Origin: Cellulosilyticum sp. I15G10I2
GTDB taxonomy: Bacteria > Bacillota > Clostridia > Lachnospirales > Cellulosilyticaceae
Assembly: GCF_900095725.1 (NCBI RefSeq)
Contig: NZ_FMMP01000028.1
Span: 310,001 to 374,000, forward strand
DNA length: 64,000 nucleotides
Direction of reading: 5' to 3'
Part shown: positions 1 through 8,852 of the stretch, one piece after another
Layout: every line of letters begins with the position of its first letter
Position numbering within the stretch: the first letter of the stretch is position 1
Notes under the pieces: generated by a model
Database searches by the model: none
Seen by the model: only the letters and a program-made list of their open reading frames with translations
What the model was told of the DNA's origin: nothing
Made by a program: the position numbers and the translations under genes

Positions 1-727
1 TTTTTGTTTTATACGCTGCAACAGCTGCCTGCGCTGCTATTAGAGAGGGATATTCTTCTTTGCCGCCAAAAGCTCCTCCTGTAGCCGTTTGTACAATTCT
101 AACCTGATCTTCTTCAAATCCAAGGGCATACACCACAGCATTTTTCACATAATAAGGACATTGTATAGATCCATAAACTGTTATCTTGTTTTGCTGATAA
201 TCTGCCATAACCCCCTGTAGCTCTATATAGGCATGTTCTTGATAGCCTGTTTCAAAGGTCTCCTCAATAATCTGTACTGCGTCATCAAATGCCTTATCAA
301 CATCTCCTTTTTGATACTGATAACTAGCGATATACTCTTTCGCATCAGCTACTGTATAAATAGGCGGCTTTTCTGTGTAATCAACTGTAATTTGAGCTAA
401 AATAGCATCTACTTCTTTTTCTTCTGGTCCTGCAACAAGTAAAATAGGTTCACCTATATAACGTACTTCGTCTTTGGCAAAAAGAGGTTGATCATCCACA
501 ATAATTTTAACGCTGTTTTTACCTGCAACATCTAGGTGATCTATAATAAAATACCCCTCTTTTAAAGGAGGTATATTCACTTGATTAATAGCAGCTCTTG
601 CTTTTTTAGAACGTAAAGTTTTAGCATATAGCATGTCAGGGAGTATTATATCTGCTATATATTTGATACTGCCACTTACTTTTTCATCATGATCCTTTTT
701 AATCACAGATTGGCTGATAGCATGCAT
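1..727 (-). CDS. Molybdenum hydroxylase large subunit (xanthine dehydrogenase family), 3' end outside window
   Basis: This is the N-terminal 242 codons of a xanthine dehydrogenase/aldehyde oxidase family molybdopterin-binding subunit; the rest lies beyond the left edge. The frame starts MHAISQSVI, enters the a/b hammerhead domain (GSIKYIADI, then RYIGEPILLVAGP), and near the edge shows the family motif GGAFGGKE of the Moco-binding region. The start at 727 follows an AAGGAG/GAGG ribosome binding site. No [2Fe-2S] or FAD domain precedes it, so those would be separate subunits. It lies downstream of the purine-catabolic genes and close to mocA/moaA/moaB, which make its cofactor, so a purine hydroxylase is likely. 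The exact substrate is inferred from context only. Confidence 0.88.
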   Translation of the reverse strand, partial: MHAISQSVIKKDHDEKVSGSIKYIADIILPDMLYAKTLRSKKARAAINQVNIPPLKEGYFIIDHLDVAGKNSVKIIVDDQPLFAKDEVRYIGEPILLVAGPEEKEVDAILAQITVDYTEKPPIYTVADAKEYIASYQYQKGDVDKAFDDAVQIIEETFETGYQEHAYIELQGVMADYQQNKITVYGSIQCPYYVKNAVVYALGFEEDQVRIVQTATGGAFGGKEEYPSLIAAQAAVAAYKTK

Positions 728-769
728 TAGACCTCACTCCTTATCATTAAAAGACGATTGACACTAAAA

Positions 770-816
770 AAAGAGGCCTTACTTTAAGAGATAATCTCTT
801 AAAATAAGGCCTCTTT
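770..816 (-). terminator. Leader terminator hairpin (candidate attenuator) before the Mo-hydroxylase gene
   Basis: Two 22-nt arms (770-791 and 795-816) pair with a single mismatch around a 3-nt loop. On the minus strand they are followed by a run of T. The hairpin lies between a consensus promoter (853-881) and the start codon at 727, so transcripts from that promoter must pass it. It could also end the operon upstream. Confidence 0.75.
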
Positions 817-852
817 GCCTTTTATTTAATTTCACTAAATTTATTTAGTATG

Positions 853-881
853 ATTATAATCACTCATTTCTCATTTGTCAA
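853..881 (-). promoter_or_regulatory. Sigma-A promoter of the Mo-hydroxylase gene
   Basis: On the minus strand this reads TTGACA, 17 nt, TATAAT, a full consensus match. Transcription should start near 846 and make a leader of about 118 nt that contains the hairpin at 770-816. Confidence 0.75.
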
Positions 882-920
882 TAGATTATCAAATAATAAG
901 TATAAATATATTTACCTGTT

Positions 921-2003
921 TTATAAAGCCCCTTGTATCGCATGAACAGGACATTTAGACTGACAAAGCCCGCACCCAAAACAATGCTTTATATCGATAA
1001 TTATTTTTTCACTTTTTTGAATCGCAAAGTAAGGACATATTTTTTCACATAGTCCGCATCTTGTACATTTCTCATGGTCTACTACTGGAAAACGAGGTTC
1101 ATATCTTACTTGATGCGCAGTAATCCGTGACTGCATCACATCTTCTATAGACTTAAATCCATATTTATCTAGGGCCGCAGGCAACTCATTTACAAGCTTT
1201 TCATATAAATCTTTGCCTTTTAGCATGGCAGCTGATAACATTTGAACGCTGTCTGCACCTACTAATAAAAACTCTAGTATATCTTCGACACACTGAATAC
1301 CGCCAACCCCAATAACTGTACACTCAGGAACGGCTAATTTTATTTTTCTGATAATAGCAAGCGCCATGGGCTTGATAACCGGCCCAGAGGTCCACACTTC
1401 GCCTTCGGTATTACCTACAGTTACCTTTCTTGATTTTAAATCTACTTTCATTGTGGGTCCTAATGAATTAATAGCTACTACACCATTTCCTCCGTTCCTA
1501 AGGACAACTCTTGCAAATTCTACTGGATCAGGAATATGCGGACTTACTTTCATAAAAAAAGGTTTTTGCGTATATTTTCTAATCTCCCTTACCGTTTCAC
1601 CTATTGCCTCTAAATCTTTTCCTACATAATGGGTAGATACCTCAAAGGCTGCTGCAAAAGGGTCCAGCTTCGGTATAAGATAAGCCATATCTTCTTTAGT
1701 ATAACCGACACTGATAAATAGCGGTACTTTTAAACTTTGCATACATCGGGGTAAAAACTTCTGGATCCACGTATCAGCCGGATATTCTGACCATAGCTCT
1801 GCATTCATAATACTGTTTTTATCTCCTACAATACAAGGTCTGACAACTTTTGCCCCCTGTATCGATATAGTTTTTGTAACCATTGCACCAACCCCGTAGT
1901 CTGCAATAGCTAAAATCTTTTCATCATCTCCAACTAATGGCCCTGATGCTGGCATTAAAGGGTTAGAAAGTTTAATACCATTAAATGTTGTCTCTAGTTT
2001 CAT
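921..2003 (-). CDS. PreA/dihydroorotate dehydrogenase-like flavoprotein with two C-terminal [4Fe-4S] clusters
   Basis: The 360-residue protein has a class 1 DHOD/dihydropyrimidine dehydrogenase-type TIM barrel (about 1-300) and a bacterial ferredoxin domain with two CxxCxxCxxxC motifs (Cys313/316/319/323 and Cys341/344/347/351). Family members bind FMN and reduce or oxidise pyrimidine-like rings with electrons passed through the Fe-S clusters. The loop that carries the catalytic Cys in class 1 enzymes (SCPN type) reads EVSTHYVG at about 121-128, so the general base appears to be replaced by Thr or Ser. It starts 2 nt after the ssnA-like gene ends and is the last gene before the hairpin. A redox step in purine or hydantoin breakdown is inferred; a DPD role is not shown. 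Confidence 0.8.
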   Translation of the reverse strand: MKLETTFNGIKLSNPLMPASGPLVGDDEKILAIADYGVGAMVTKTISIQGAKVVRPCIVGDKNSIMNAELWSEYPADTWIQKFLPRCMQSLKVPLFISVGYTKEDMAYLIPKLDPFAAAFEVSTHYVGKDLEAIGETVREIRKYTQKPFFMKVSPHIPDPVEFARVVLRNGGNGVVAINSLGPTMKVDLKSRKVTVGNTEGEVWTSGPVIKPMALAIIRKIKLAVPECTVIGVGGIQCVEDILEFLLVGADSVQMLSAAMLKGKDLYEKLVNELPAALDKYGFKSIEDVMQSRITAHQVRYEPRFPVVDHEKCTRCGLCEKICPYFAIQKSEKIIIDIKHCFGCGLCQSKCPVHAIQGAL

Positions 2004-2005
2004 AA

Positions 2006-3301
2006 TCAGCTCTCCTTACACGCATGCCATACTTTATCTGCTACATGGCGTGCCTCTTTATAAATTATAGCCTCATCTATTTTAACCTTTCCTTCAGCCA
2101 CTCTGACTTCGCCTTGAGCCCATACCTTATTAGGTGTAAATCTATCTAAAATACCATAAAAGAAATGGCCTAGCATATTGCTCTTATCCATCGGTGTGGG
2201 CGGATTATAAAACACTTCCATAAAGTCCGCTTCATAGCCTTTTTCAAATCTGCCTAATTGACACCCAAGCAGTTTACCTGCGTAATCATAATTGTTTTTT
2301 ATAATTTCTGTGACTTCTTGGAGTCCAAAGCATTGTGCACTTTGATATTTGAGATGCATAGTATACATAAGATTTTGCATATCTCTCGTTAGATTAAAGC
2401 CTAGTCCATCATTACCTATTAAACACTTTATGCCTCGCTGCATTAACCCTTTAACATCTGGCAATCCTACACCATTATTCATATTAGAAGTTGGATTAAC
2501 TGCTGCATAAATCTCTTTTTGAGCTAATAGATCTTTATCTTTTTCACTTATATAAATGCAATGTGAGAGAATGGAATTCTTCTTAAGCAGTCCAAAATGA
2601 TCTAGCCTTTCTACAACGCTCTGCCCGGATACTTTTTGAGTGTAAATACCGTCATCCGTACTTTCTCCTACATGAATATGTATAGGCATATCGCCTATCT
2701 GCCTTTGTATGGTTTCTAATGAAAGATTGCTAAGGGTCATATTAGCATGCATGCCAAATATGCCCGTAGCTACAGCTGATTGATGCTGCGCCGCAAATTC
2801 TAGATTTTCTTCTATACACTGCTGCAAATTGAACCTATCACTTGTTTCAAAACAAAAAATACCTCTTAAGCCTGCTTCATCACATATACTCTTTTTTAAT
2901 GTATTGAGGCTGCCTTTAATATGTCTACCGCTGGCATGATGGTCTACAATCGTGGTCACACCATTTTTCAAACATTCTATGCCGCTTACAAGTCCGCTGT
3001 AATATACCGCTTCTTCATCCAGTGCACTATCCAGCTTCCACCACATCTGCTCTAGGAATTCTGTGAAGTTCTTAGCATCACAAGGGGTATTCCATCCTCT
3101 GGCAAAGGCAGAGTAAATATGACTATGCCCATTTACAAACCCCGGAAGTACCATCTGATGTTTACAATCAAAAACTTCATCAGCTCCTTTGAAGCATGCC
3201 ATAGGCCCCACTTCTACTATTTGATGGTTAAATAAAACATAGTAATCTTCTCTATAGTTCTCATAATCAAATAAATTTGCATGTATTAAGGCTTTTATCA
3301 T
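2006..3301 (-). CDS. ssnA: SsnA-type amidohydrolase (putative aminohydrolase)
   Basis: This 431-residue protein is a metal-dependent amidohydrolase of the cytosine/guanine deaminase-like branch. It shows the metal motif NGHSH (His59, His61), a later HVGES motif, a buried His in LSHCIYIS and the Asp of IGNDG. In enteric bacteria ssnA lies in the same ygeX-ygeY-hyuA-ygfK-xdhD cluster, which is linked to anaerobic purine breakdown. Its ATG overlaps the stop of the hydantoinase gene (ATGA), so the two are translationally coupled. The substrate has not been deduced; hydrolysis of a ring or amidine of a purine breakdown product fits the family. Confidence 0.83.
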   Translation of the reverse strand: MIKALIHANLFDYENYREDYYVLFNHQIVEVGPMACFKGADEVFDCKHQMVLPGFVNGHSHIYSAFARGWNTPCDAKNFTEFLEQMWWKLDSALDEEAVYYSGLVSGIECLKNGVTTIVDHHASGRHIKGSLNTLKKSICDEAGLRGIFCFETSDRFNLQQCIEENLEFAAQHQSAVATGIFGMHANMTLSNLSLETIQRQIGDMPIHIHVGESTDDGIYTQKVSGQSVVERLDHFGLLKKNSILSHCIYISEKDKDLLAQKEIYAAVNPTSNMNNGVGLPDVKGLMQRGIKCLIGNDGLGFNLTRDMQNLMYTMHLKYQSAQCFGLQEVTEIIKNNYDYAGKLLGCQLGRFEKGYEADFMEVFYNPPTPMDKSNMLGHFFYGILDRFTPNKVWAQGEVRVAEGKVKIDEAIIYKEARHVADKVWHACKES

Positions 3302-4590
3302 TCGTTAAGCCTCCTTTCTACATACGTGCCTTGGTTTCCTTTAAACTCTCCGTTTTCAACAATCATCCTGCCTCTTGAAAAAACAGCTTTTATCTTGCCT
3401 TTCACCTGAGTGTGATGATAGATATTACCTTCTTCTTCCAGACTATAAATGGGACCGTCTTCAAAAATAACTATATCAGCATCAGCTCCTGGCATAAGCG
3501 TTCCTTTTTGTGGATATAAGCCATGGACTCTAGCCGGATTTTCTGTAAATTTAGGAATAATACTTGGTCCATAAAGGGCATACATGACACCAAAAGCATA
3601 CTGCACTCCCCCCACTCCCATGGGTATCTCCGAGGTATAAATTTTATTTTTAAGTACACTCTCAAAAGGGCAGTGATCTGTCGCTATAATATCTATTTGA
3701 CCAATCTCTTGATGTAATATTTCTTTTTCCTCTTTACTTCTAAGGGGAGGTGTCATCGTCCATAAATAACCTTGTTTTTCCTTATACACTGAATCATCCC
3801 ATAGAAAATAATGGGGGCAGCTTTCAAGTATAATGTTTTTATGCAGAAGCTCATGATAGTTTTCTCTAAAACGCCTTGCTGTACTTCCTGCGCTTAGGTG
3901 AACAATGTATAAAAGTCCATCTCTGTATTTTGTCATCTCCGCCAGTTTAAGTACTTCTGTTCTTTCTGCTAAAGCGGGTCTTGCCCATTCATGTTCACTT
4001 ACTTCTATACCTTTTCCTTCTAAAATCATGCTGTCATTTTCTGCATGAATAAGAATTCTTGTTTGAAGCTCTTTAGAGTGTTTTAAGAGCTCATCAATAT
4101 ACCTATCTTCTGTTCTTCTTTCTGATGAAGCATAGGTGGTAAAGAGTTTAAGCGTTGGTATGCCTTTTTGCAAGCTAGCTTTCATCATTACCGAGGCATT
4201 TTCTATAGGCTGTGCGATGGTAGTATGAAAACCATAGTCTATGACACTTTTTTTAGCCTGCTCTCTTCTTAAATCAAAGGCTTTGCTAAGCTCCGTCGTT
4301 GTCTTAATGGGGTCTAAAAAATCTATAAACGTAGTAATACCCCCTAGAGCAGCTTTTATAGAGCCCGTATAAAAATCATCTGCTGAGGTGTTCTCCCCTA
4401 CAGTTAACTGAAAGTGTACGTGGGGATCAATAAATCCCGGAAGTACTAGTTTTCCTTTTGCATCATATGTTTCCTTACACGCTAAATACGAAGGAGAAAT
4501 GGTATCTATTTTCCCATTTTTAATATATAAATTCCCTGTAATGATCTCTCCCTCACTATAAATACTGCCATCTAATATGCCAAAATCCAT
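3298..4590 (-). CDS. hyuA: Dihydropyrimidinase/hydantoinase family amidohydrolase (HyuA-like)
   Basis: The 430-residue protein has all binuclear-centre signatures of cyclic amidohydrolases: DPHVH (His57, His59), a candidate carboxylated lysine in TLKLFTTY (about 150), LIHAEN, IVHLSAG and ATDHCPF. Such enzymes open hydantoin or dihydropyrimidine rings. A strong AAGGAGG lies 10 nt before the ATG. It sits between a D-aminoacylase-like gene and ssnA in a tight operon, matching the hyuA position in purine-catabolic clusters. The true ring substrate is unknown from sequence. Confidence 0.85.
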   Translation of the reverse strand: MDFGILDGSIYSEGEIITGNLYIKNGKIDTISPSYLACKETYDAKGKLVLPGFIDPHVHFQLTVGENTSADDFYTGSIKAALGGITTFIDFLDPIKTTTELSKAFDLRREQAKKSVIDYGFHTTIAQPIENASVMMKASLQKGIPTLKLFTTYASSERRTEDRYIDELLKHSKELQTRILIHAENDSMILEGKGIEVSEHEWARPALAERTEVLKLAEMTKYRDGLLYIVHLSAGSTARRFRENYHELLHKNIILESCPHYFLWDDSVYKEKQGYLWTMTPPLRSKEEKEILHQEIGQIDIIATDHCPFESVLKNKIYTSEIPMGVGGVQYAFGVMYALYGPSIIPKFTENPARVHGLYPQKGTLMPGADADIVIFEDGPIYSLEEEGNIYHHTQVKGKIKAVFSRGRMIVENGEFKGNQGTYVERRLNE

Positions 4591-4614
4591 CCTCGCTTCA
4601 CCTCCTTTAAGCTT

Positions 4615-6201
4615 TTAGTTACTTATAAATCTGCCTGGCTTTTTACTTAAGTGTTTCCCCTGCTCTACAACAAGCTCACCATTTATGAGCACATATTCTA
4701 TCCCTTGTGGAAACTGCATCGGGTCGGTATAGGTTCCTTGATCTATAATCCTATCTTGATTAAAAATAACTATATCTGCAAAATAACCGGTTTTTAGCAG
4801 TCCTCGGTCTTTAAGTGAAAATACCTCCCGAGGTTTACCTGACATCTTATAAATAGCTTCTTCTAAAGTCATCACCTTTTCTTCACGCACATACTTACCA
4901 AGTACCCTTGGAAAAGAGCCATATACCCTTGGATGAGGCTTGCCTCCGAGAAGACCATCTGTACACACATTTTGTTCTGGTCTTTTCATAATACTTATAA
5001 TCTGTTCTTCTTTGCCATAATAATCAATCATTCCCACAGCATTGTCCTCTTCTATTAACAAATCAAATACAGCTTCCAGTGGTTCTTTGCCTCTTATTCG
5101 TCCGAGTTCTACTAAATTTTTACCTATAATACTTTGGTTGGCTGCTGTTTTTACGCTGGTAATATAAATGCCATCTAACCCTGCAAACTGCACAAAATTA
5201 TCCCATTCACATGTCGCAGCAAAAATATCTTCTTTAATCTTTTCTCTGATAGTATTTTCTTTTAACCGCTCAAGTAATCTAACCGTTCCACCATCATGTA
5301 CCCATGCAGGTAAAATCACACTAAGCATCGTACTTCCTGCCGTATAAGGATATTGATCTAAAGATACAGAAATCCCCTCTTTTTTAGCCTGATCTAAGAG
5401 TCCAAAAACTTCATCTATTTTATCCCAATTGTTTTTGCCGCAGATTTTAAAGTGAGAAAAGTGAACCTTAACCCCAGATTCTCTGCCAACATCTAATATT
5501 TCTTGCATAGAAGCAATGATTTGATTTGCCTCACTCCGCTGATGGGTCACAAATATCCCCTGCTTACTTGCCACAACTTTACAAAGCGCTGCTAGTTCTT
5601 TTTGATCACTATAGGCACAAGGGATATAAATAAGCCCTGTGGATAGCCCTATGGCTCCAGCATTCAGCTCTCTTTCTAATAGCTCCTCCATCTTTTCTAT
5701 TTCCTTGTCAGTGGCCTCTCTATTTTCAAGCCCCATAGCTTCCATCCGTATATTCCCATGAGGTACAAGGTAAGCTGCATTAACTGCCATACCAGCCTTT
5801 TGAAGTGCCTCAATATAGCCCTTAGTATTCTCATAATGCCAATTAATCGCATCACTATCCCCATCTAATCCAGCCAGATTCTTTCTCCAAGCTTCAATAT
5901 ACTTCTCAGGAAGAGGTGCCATAGCAACCCCATCTTGGCCCAATATTTCAGTGGTAATCCCCTGCATCACTTTAGGTTTTACAAAAGAATCTGCCAGCAA
6001 TAACTCTAAATCCGAATGACTATGGGTATCAATAAACCCCGGAGCTACCACATGACCCTTAGCATCTATAGCCCTATCATACACTGCATCTACTTGAGCG
6101 CCTATTTGGACGATCCTATCATCCTTTATTAAAAGCTCTCCATAAAATCTATCTTTACCTGTCCCATCTATAATTAGAGCATTATAAATCTTAAGTGTCA
6201 T
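4615..6201 (-). CDS. N-acyl-D-amino-acid deacylase family amidohydrolase
   Basis: This 528-residue protein matches the D-aminoacylase/dihydroorotase-like family. It has GFIDTHSHSDLEL near residue 57, GLSTGLIYIP, THQRSEA, HFKICGKNNW and the C-terminal CTDGLLGGKPHPR block. Where classical D-aminoacylases have a metal-binding Cys (GNCG), this protein has EILGQDGVAMAP, so the metal site differs. It lies 13-24 nt from its neighbours within the operon. Cleavage of an N-carbamoyl or N-acyl intermediate made by the hydantoinase next door is a reasonable inference. Family assignment is firm; substrate is not. Confidence 0.82.
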   Translation of the reverse strand: MTLKIYNALIIDGTGKDRFYGELLIKDDRIVQIGAQVDAVYDRAIDAKGHVVAPGFIDTHSHSDLELLLADSFVKPKVMQGITTEILGQDGVAMAPLPEKYIEAWRKNLAGLDGDSDAINWHYENTKGYIEALQKAGMAVNAAYLVPHGNIRMEAMGLENREATDKEIEKMEELLERELNAGAIGLSTGLIYIPCAYSDQKELAALCKVVASKQGIFVTHQRSEANQIIASMQEILDVGRESGVKVHFSHFKICGKNNWDKIDEVFGLLDQAKKEGISVSLDQYPYTAGSTMLSVILPAWVHDGGTVRLLERLKENTIREKIKEDIFAATCEWDNFVQFAGLDGIYITSVKTAANQSIIGKNLVELGRIRGKEPLEAVFDLLIEEDNAVGMIDYYGKEEQIISIMKRPEQNVCTDGLLGGKPHPRVYGSFPRVLGKYVREEKVMTLEEAIYKMSGKPREVFSLKDRGLLKTGYFADIVIFNQDRIIDQGTYTDPMQFPQGIEYVLINGELVVEQGKHLSKKPGRFISN

Positions 6202-6220
6202 GTCCAGCCTCCTTTTTATC

Positions 6221-7408
6221 TTATTGTATCGCCTGCAACTCTTTAAGAATCAACACATACCCGTGACAGGCCCCTATCAGTTCACTTACCTCAACATATT
6301 CATCTATTGTATGGGCCAGATTTTCCTTGGATGGCCCAAAACCTAAAGTTTTAATCCCTGCTTCTCCTGCATAGTGACTGCCATTTGTGCAGAAAGAGTA
6401 TTGTGTCACAATAGCATCTTCCTTAACTTGCTTTGCGGCTTTGAGTGCCGCTTGAACAAAGTCATCTTTTTCTTCAAAGCGCCAAGCTGGGAAAAACCTT
6501 TCTCCCGTGATAATACCTCCCGTATGACACTTCTCCTCACCCACTGCATATTTAACTACTGCTTTAAAGTCAGGATTTTCTTTTTCCAACTCTTCTATAA
6601 CTGCTTGAAGAGGCGCAAGTACTTCTTCCTTCGCTTCGCCGACTAATAACCGTCTGTCATAAGTCACTCTGCACTTATCAGGTACAACAGATGCGCCAGG
6701 ATAGGGCGTTGAAATAATATCAGTTAATTCTAAAATTCCTTTACCGAGTATAGGATCGATTTTATAAGGTATTTGATTAATTTTTGGAATAAGCTGCGTC
6801 ATTTTATAAACAGCATTAATACCTGTTTCTGGATTCGCAGAATGTGCAGGCTTGCCATAGGTTTCAACAACGATTTCTGCTCTTCCTCTTTGACCACACT
6901 TGATATTTAGTTCTGAGGCTTCTCCTATAATGACATAATCTGGTTTGATACGCTTACTGATACTTCTTGCCGCTATCCCTTCAAAGCATTCTTCATGTAC
7001 TACCCCTGCTACATAAATCTCTCCCGCAAAATCATAGTTAAGTTCTCTTGAGAAATAACTTGCTGCTATAATCATCGCAGCCAAAGCACCCTTCATATCC
7101 GTTGTGCCTCTGCCATAGATTCTGCCTTCTTCAAGAACCCCTCCAAACGGATCATAATGCCATTTTGACGGATCAGGCACTACTACAGTATCTATATGGG
7201 CATCTAATAGTATTTTGGGTCCTTTTTGTTTGCCGGTAAGCTTTCCTATTATACTGCCATATTCATCTATAATAACTTCATTAAAGCCATAGGATTTTAA
7301 TATTTCTTCAAGTAGATTAACAACATCCCCTTCATGACCTGAATAACTTGGGATACTGATAATCTCCTGGCATACCTTTATAACTTCCTGCAGTCTTTCT
7401 TCTTTCAT
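6221..7408 (-). CDS. ygeY: YgeY-like M20 metallohydrolase
   Basis: The 395-residue protein is an M20/ArgE-DapE-type amidohydrolase. Metal and catalytic motifs are LLDAHIDTV (about 88-96), GRGTTDMKG and HEECFEG, and the dimerisation domain contains GKPAHSANPE. It belongs to the YgeY branch that is nearly always beside ygeX. An AAGGAGG site precedes the ATG. In this context it probably removes an N-substituent to release 2,3-diaminopropionate or a similar product for YgeX. The distance to ygeX is only 12 nt. Confidence 0.86.
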   Translation of the reverse strand: MKEERLQEVIKVCQEIISIPSYSGHEGDVVNLLEEILKSYGFNEVIIDEYGSIIGKLTGKQKGPKILLDAHIDTVVVPDPSKWHYDPFGGVLEEGRIYGRGTTDMKGALAAMIIAASYFSRELNYDFAGEIYVAGVVHEECFEGIAARSISKRIKPDYVIIGEASELNIKCGQRGRAEIVVETYGKPAHSANPETGINAVYKMTQLIPKINQIPYKIDPILGKGILELTDIISTPYPGASVVPDKCRVTYDRRLLVGEAKEEVLAPLQAVIEELEKENPDFKAVVKYAVGEEKCHTGGIITGERFFPAWRFEEKDDFVQAALKAAKQVKEDAIVTQYSFCTNGSHYAGEAGIKTLGFGPSKENLAHTIDEYVEVSELIGACHGYVLILKELQAIQ

Positions 7409-7420
7409 AAGTGCACCTCC

Positions 7421-8623
7421 TTATTGATAAGAGGGATATTTGCCATCCCATACAATGTCTTGATAGATCTGTGGATCCGTATTGCCTTCTGTACTTACAA
7501 GAATCACTACGGATGCTTCATTAATCTCTAGTCGTTCTTTTAAGTCCTTATAACTTTCATCTGCTGCAATAACACTTAATACCCCTGTTGTTACTGCCCC
7601 CGACTCGCCTGATATAATGCGTTTATCGCCTGCTAGGGGACTCCCTAATATACGCATACCTTTCGCCGTAACCTCATCTGATGCTGCTATAAAAACATCT
7701 GTACTTTCTTTTAAAATATCCCAGGCAATAGGATTTGGTTCTCCGCAAGCAAGCCCTGCCATGATAGTATTTAGATCTCCTGCGACATTTCTTATTTGCC
7801 CCGCCTGTACTGATTCATACAAACAGCTTGCCGCGTCAGCTTCTACAACAATAATACGTGGGGCTTTCTCTTTATAAGTCATCACAAAAGCTTCTGCAAT
7901 TACCCCTGCAAAGGCTCCTACCCCAGCCTGCAAAAATACATGGGTCGGTACTTGATCCCCTAAGTCTTCTATCATTTCTACAGCAACAGTTGCATAACCT
8001 TGCATAATCCAGACTGGAACATCTGTATACCCCTCCCAAGCTGTGTCTTGAATAATTTTTCCTTTATCATCCTTATTTTTATCAATCATATAGCGCACCG
8101 TATCATCGTAATTGTAGGGTGTAATCTGTCCATTTGCTCCAAGCTTTAAGATATGATCTAATCTGTTTTGTGTACTGCCTTTTGGCATATAGATCTCTAC
8201 ATCTAAATCCAATTGATTGCCAGTCCATGCAACCCCTCTGCCATGGTTGCCATCTGTTGTGGCTACTAGTTTTACACCCTTTATCTTTTGTTTTACCGCA
8301 TCACTTTTAAGATAAGCAAACGGTGTATCTTGGATATCCTTTTCTAAATAATCCGCTAAAGTTTTGCCAATAGCGTAAGATGCACCCAGCACTTTAAAGG
8401 CATTAAGACCAAATCTGTAAGATTCATCTTTTACATAAACAGCTTTTAGCCCCAGCTTTTTTGCAAGATGCTCCAGGTTTTCAAACGGTGTCTTATGATA
8501 CTCATCAAAACTTTTATGAAAAGCCATAACTTCCTTATTTGTCTCTTCACTCAGTACTTTGTTTTCCCAATTCTTATGAGACTTTTTGTATGCATTTTCT
8601 GCCCATTTTATTTGTAAACTCAT
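7421..8623 (-). CDS. ygeX: Diaminopropionate ammonia-lyase (YgeX/DpaL)
   Basis: This 400-residue fold-type II PLP enzyme converts 2,3-diaminopropionate to pyruvate and two ammonia. The Schiff-base lysine is Lys77 in GLNAFKVLGAS, ATTDGNHGRGVAW is the Ser/Thr dehydratase-like substrate loop, and QAGVGAFAG is the phosphate-binding loop. The length matches the family. It is the first gene of the seven-gene minus-strand group that runs to the hairpin at 770-816. A sigma-A promoter and an attenuator-like hairpin lie in its 5' region. Pyruvate and ammonia are sensible end points of the pathway. Confidence 0.92.
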   Translation of the reverse strand: MSLQIKWAENAYKKSHKNWENKVLSEETNKEVMAFHKSFDEYHKTPFENLEHLAKKLGLKAVYVKDESYRFGLNAFKVLGASYAIGKTLADYLEKDIQDTPFAYLKSDAVKQKIKGVKLVATTDGNHGRGVAWTGNQLDLDVEIYMPKGSTQNRLDHILKLGANGQITPYNYDDTVRYMIDKNKDDKGKIIQDTAWEGYTDVPVWIMQGYATVAVEMIEDLGDQVPTHVFLQAGVGAFAGVIAEAFVMTYKEKAPRIIVVEADAASCLYESVQAGQIRNVAGDLNTIMAGLACGEPNPIAWDILKESTDVFIAASDEVTAKGMRILGSPLAGDKRIISGESGAVTTGVLSVIAADESYKDLKERLEINEASVVILVSTEGNTDPQIYQDIVWDGKYPSYQ

Positions 8624-8703
8624 TTTCTCTCTCCTTGTTTAGTGATAGATTGGGTTACCCATCCCCTATACATTTAAGCTTTTAAGGGTTCTCTAAAAAA
8701 CAA

Positions 8704-8748
8704 AAAGGTACAAGAATGTTTAAAATCTCAATCACTTCTTGCGCCTTT
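8704..8748 (-). terminator. Terminator hairpin in the ygeX leader (candidate attenuator)
   Basis: The arms at 8704-8718 and 8733-8748 pair imperfectly (AAAGG/CCTTT and CAAGAA/TTCTTG blocks) around a loop of about 14 nt. On the minus strand they run into a T-rich tract. The hairpin starts about 20 nt after the predicted transcription start of the promoter at 8774-8801 and about 80 nt before ygeX. Confidence 0.6.
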
Positions 8749-8773
8749 GCAACTTGTTATTTATTTAAGTTTT

Positions 8774-8801
8774 ATTATAGCTCTGCCATTCTATAATTCA
8801 A
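8774..8801 (-). promoter_or_regulatory. Sigma-A promoter of the ygeX operon
   Basis: On the minus strand this reads TTGAAT, 16 nt, TATAAT. No sigma-54 element (GG/GC 10 nt apart in a TGGCAC-TTGC context) was seen in the 8624-8852 gap, although the neighbouring regulator looks like a sigma-54 activator. Confidence 0.6.
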
Positions 8802-8852
8802 TGTTTTTCTCTTTATAACTTTCGTTTTATATTTTTTATCAATCAATTCGTA

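Noticed and set aside
8624-8852. Sigma-54 promoter for ygeX
   Set aside because: A TGGCA string occurs, but GC is not at the required spacing; the sigma-A promoter explains the site better.
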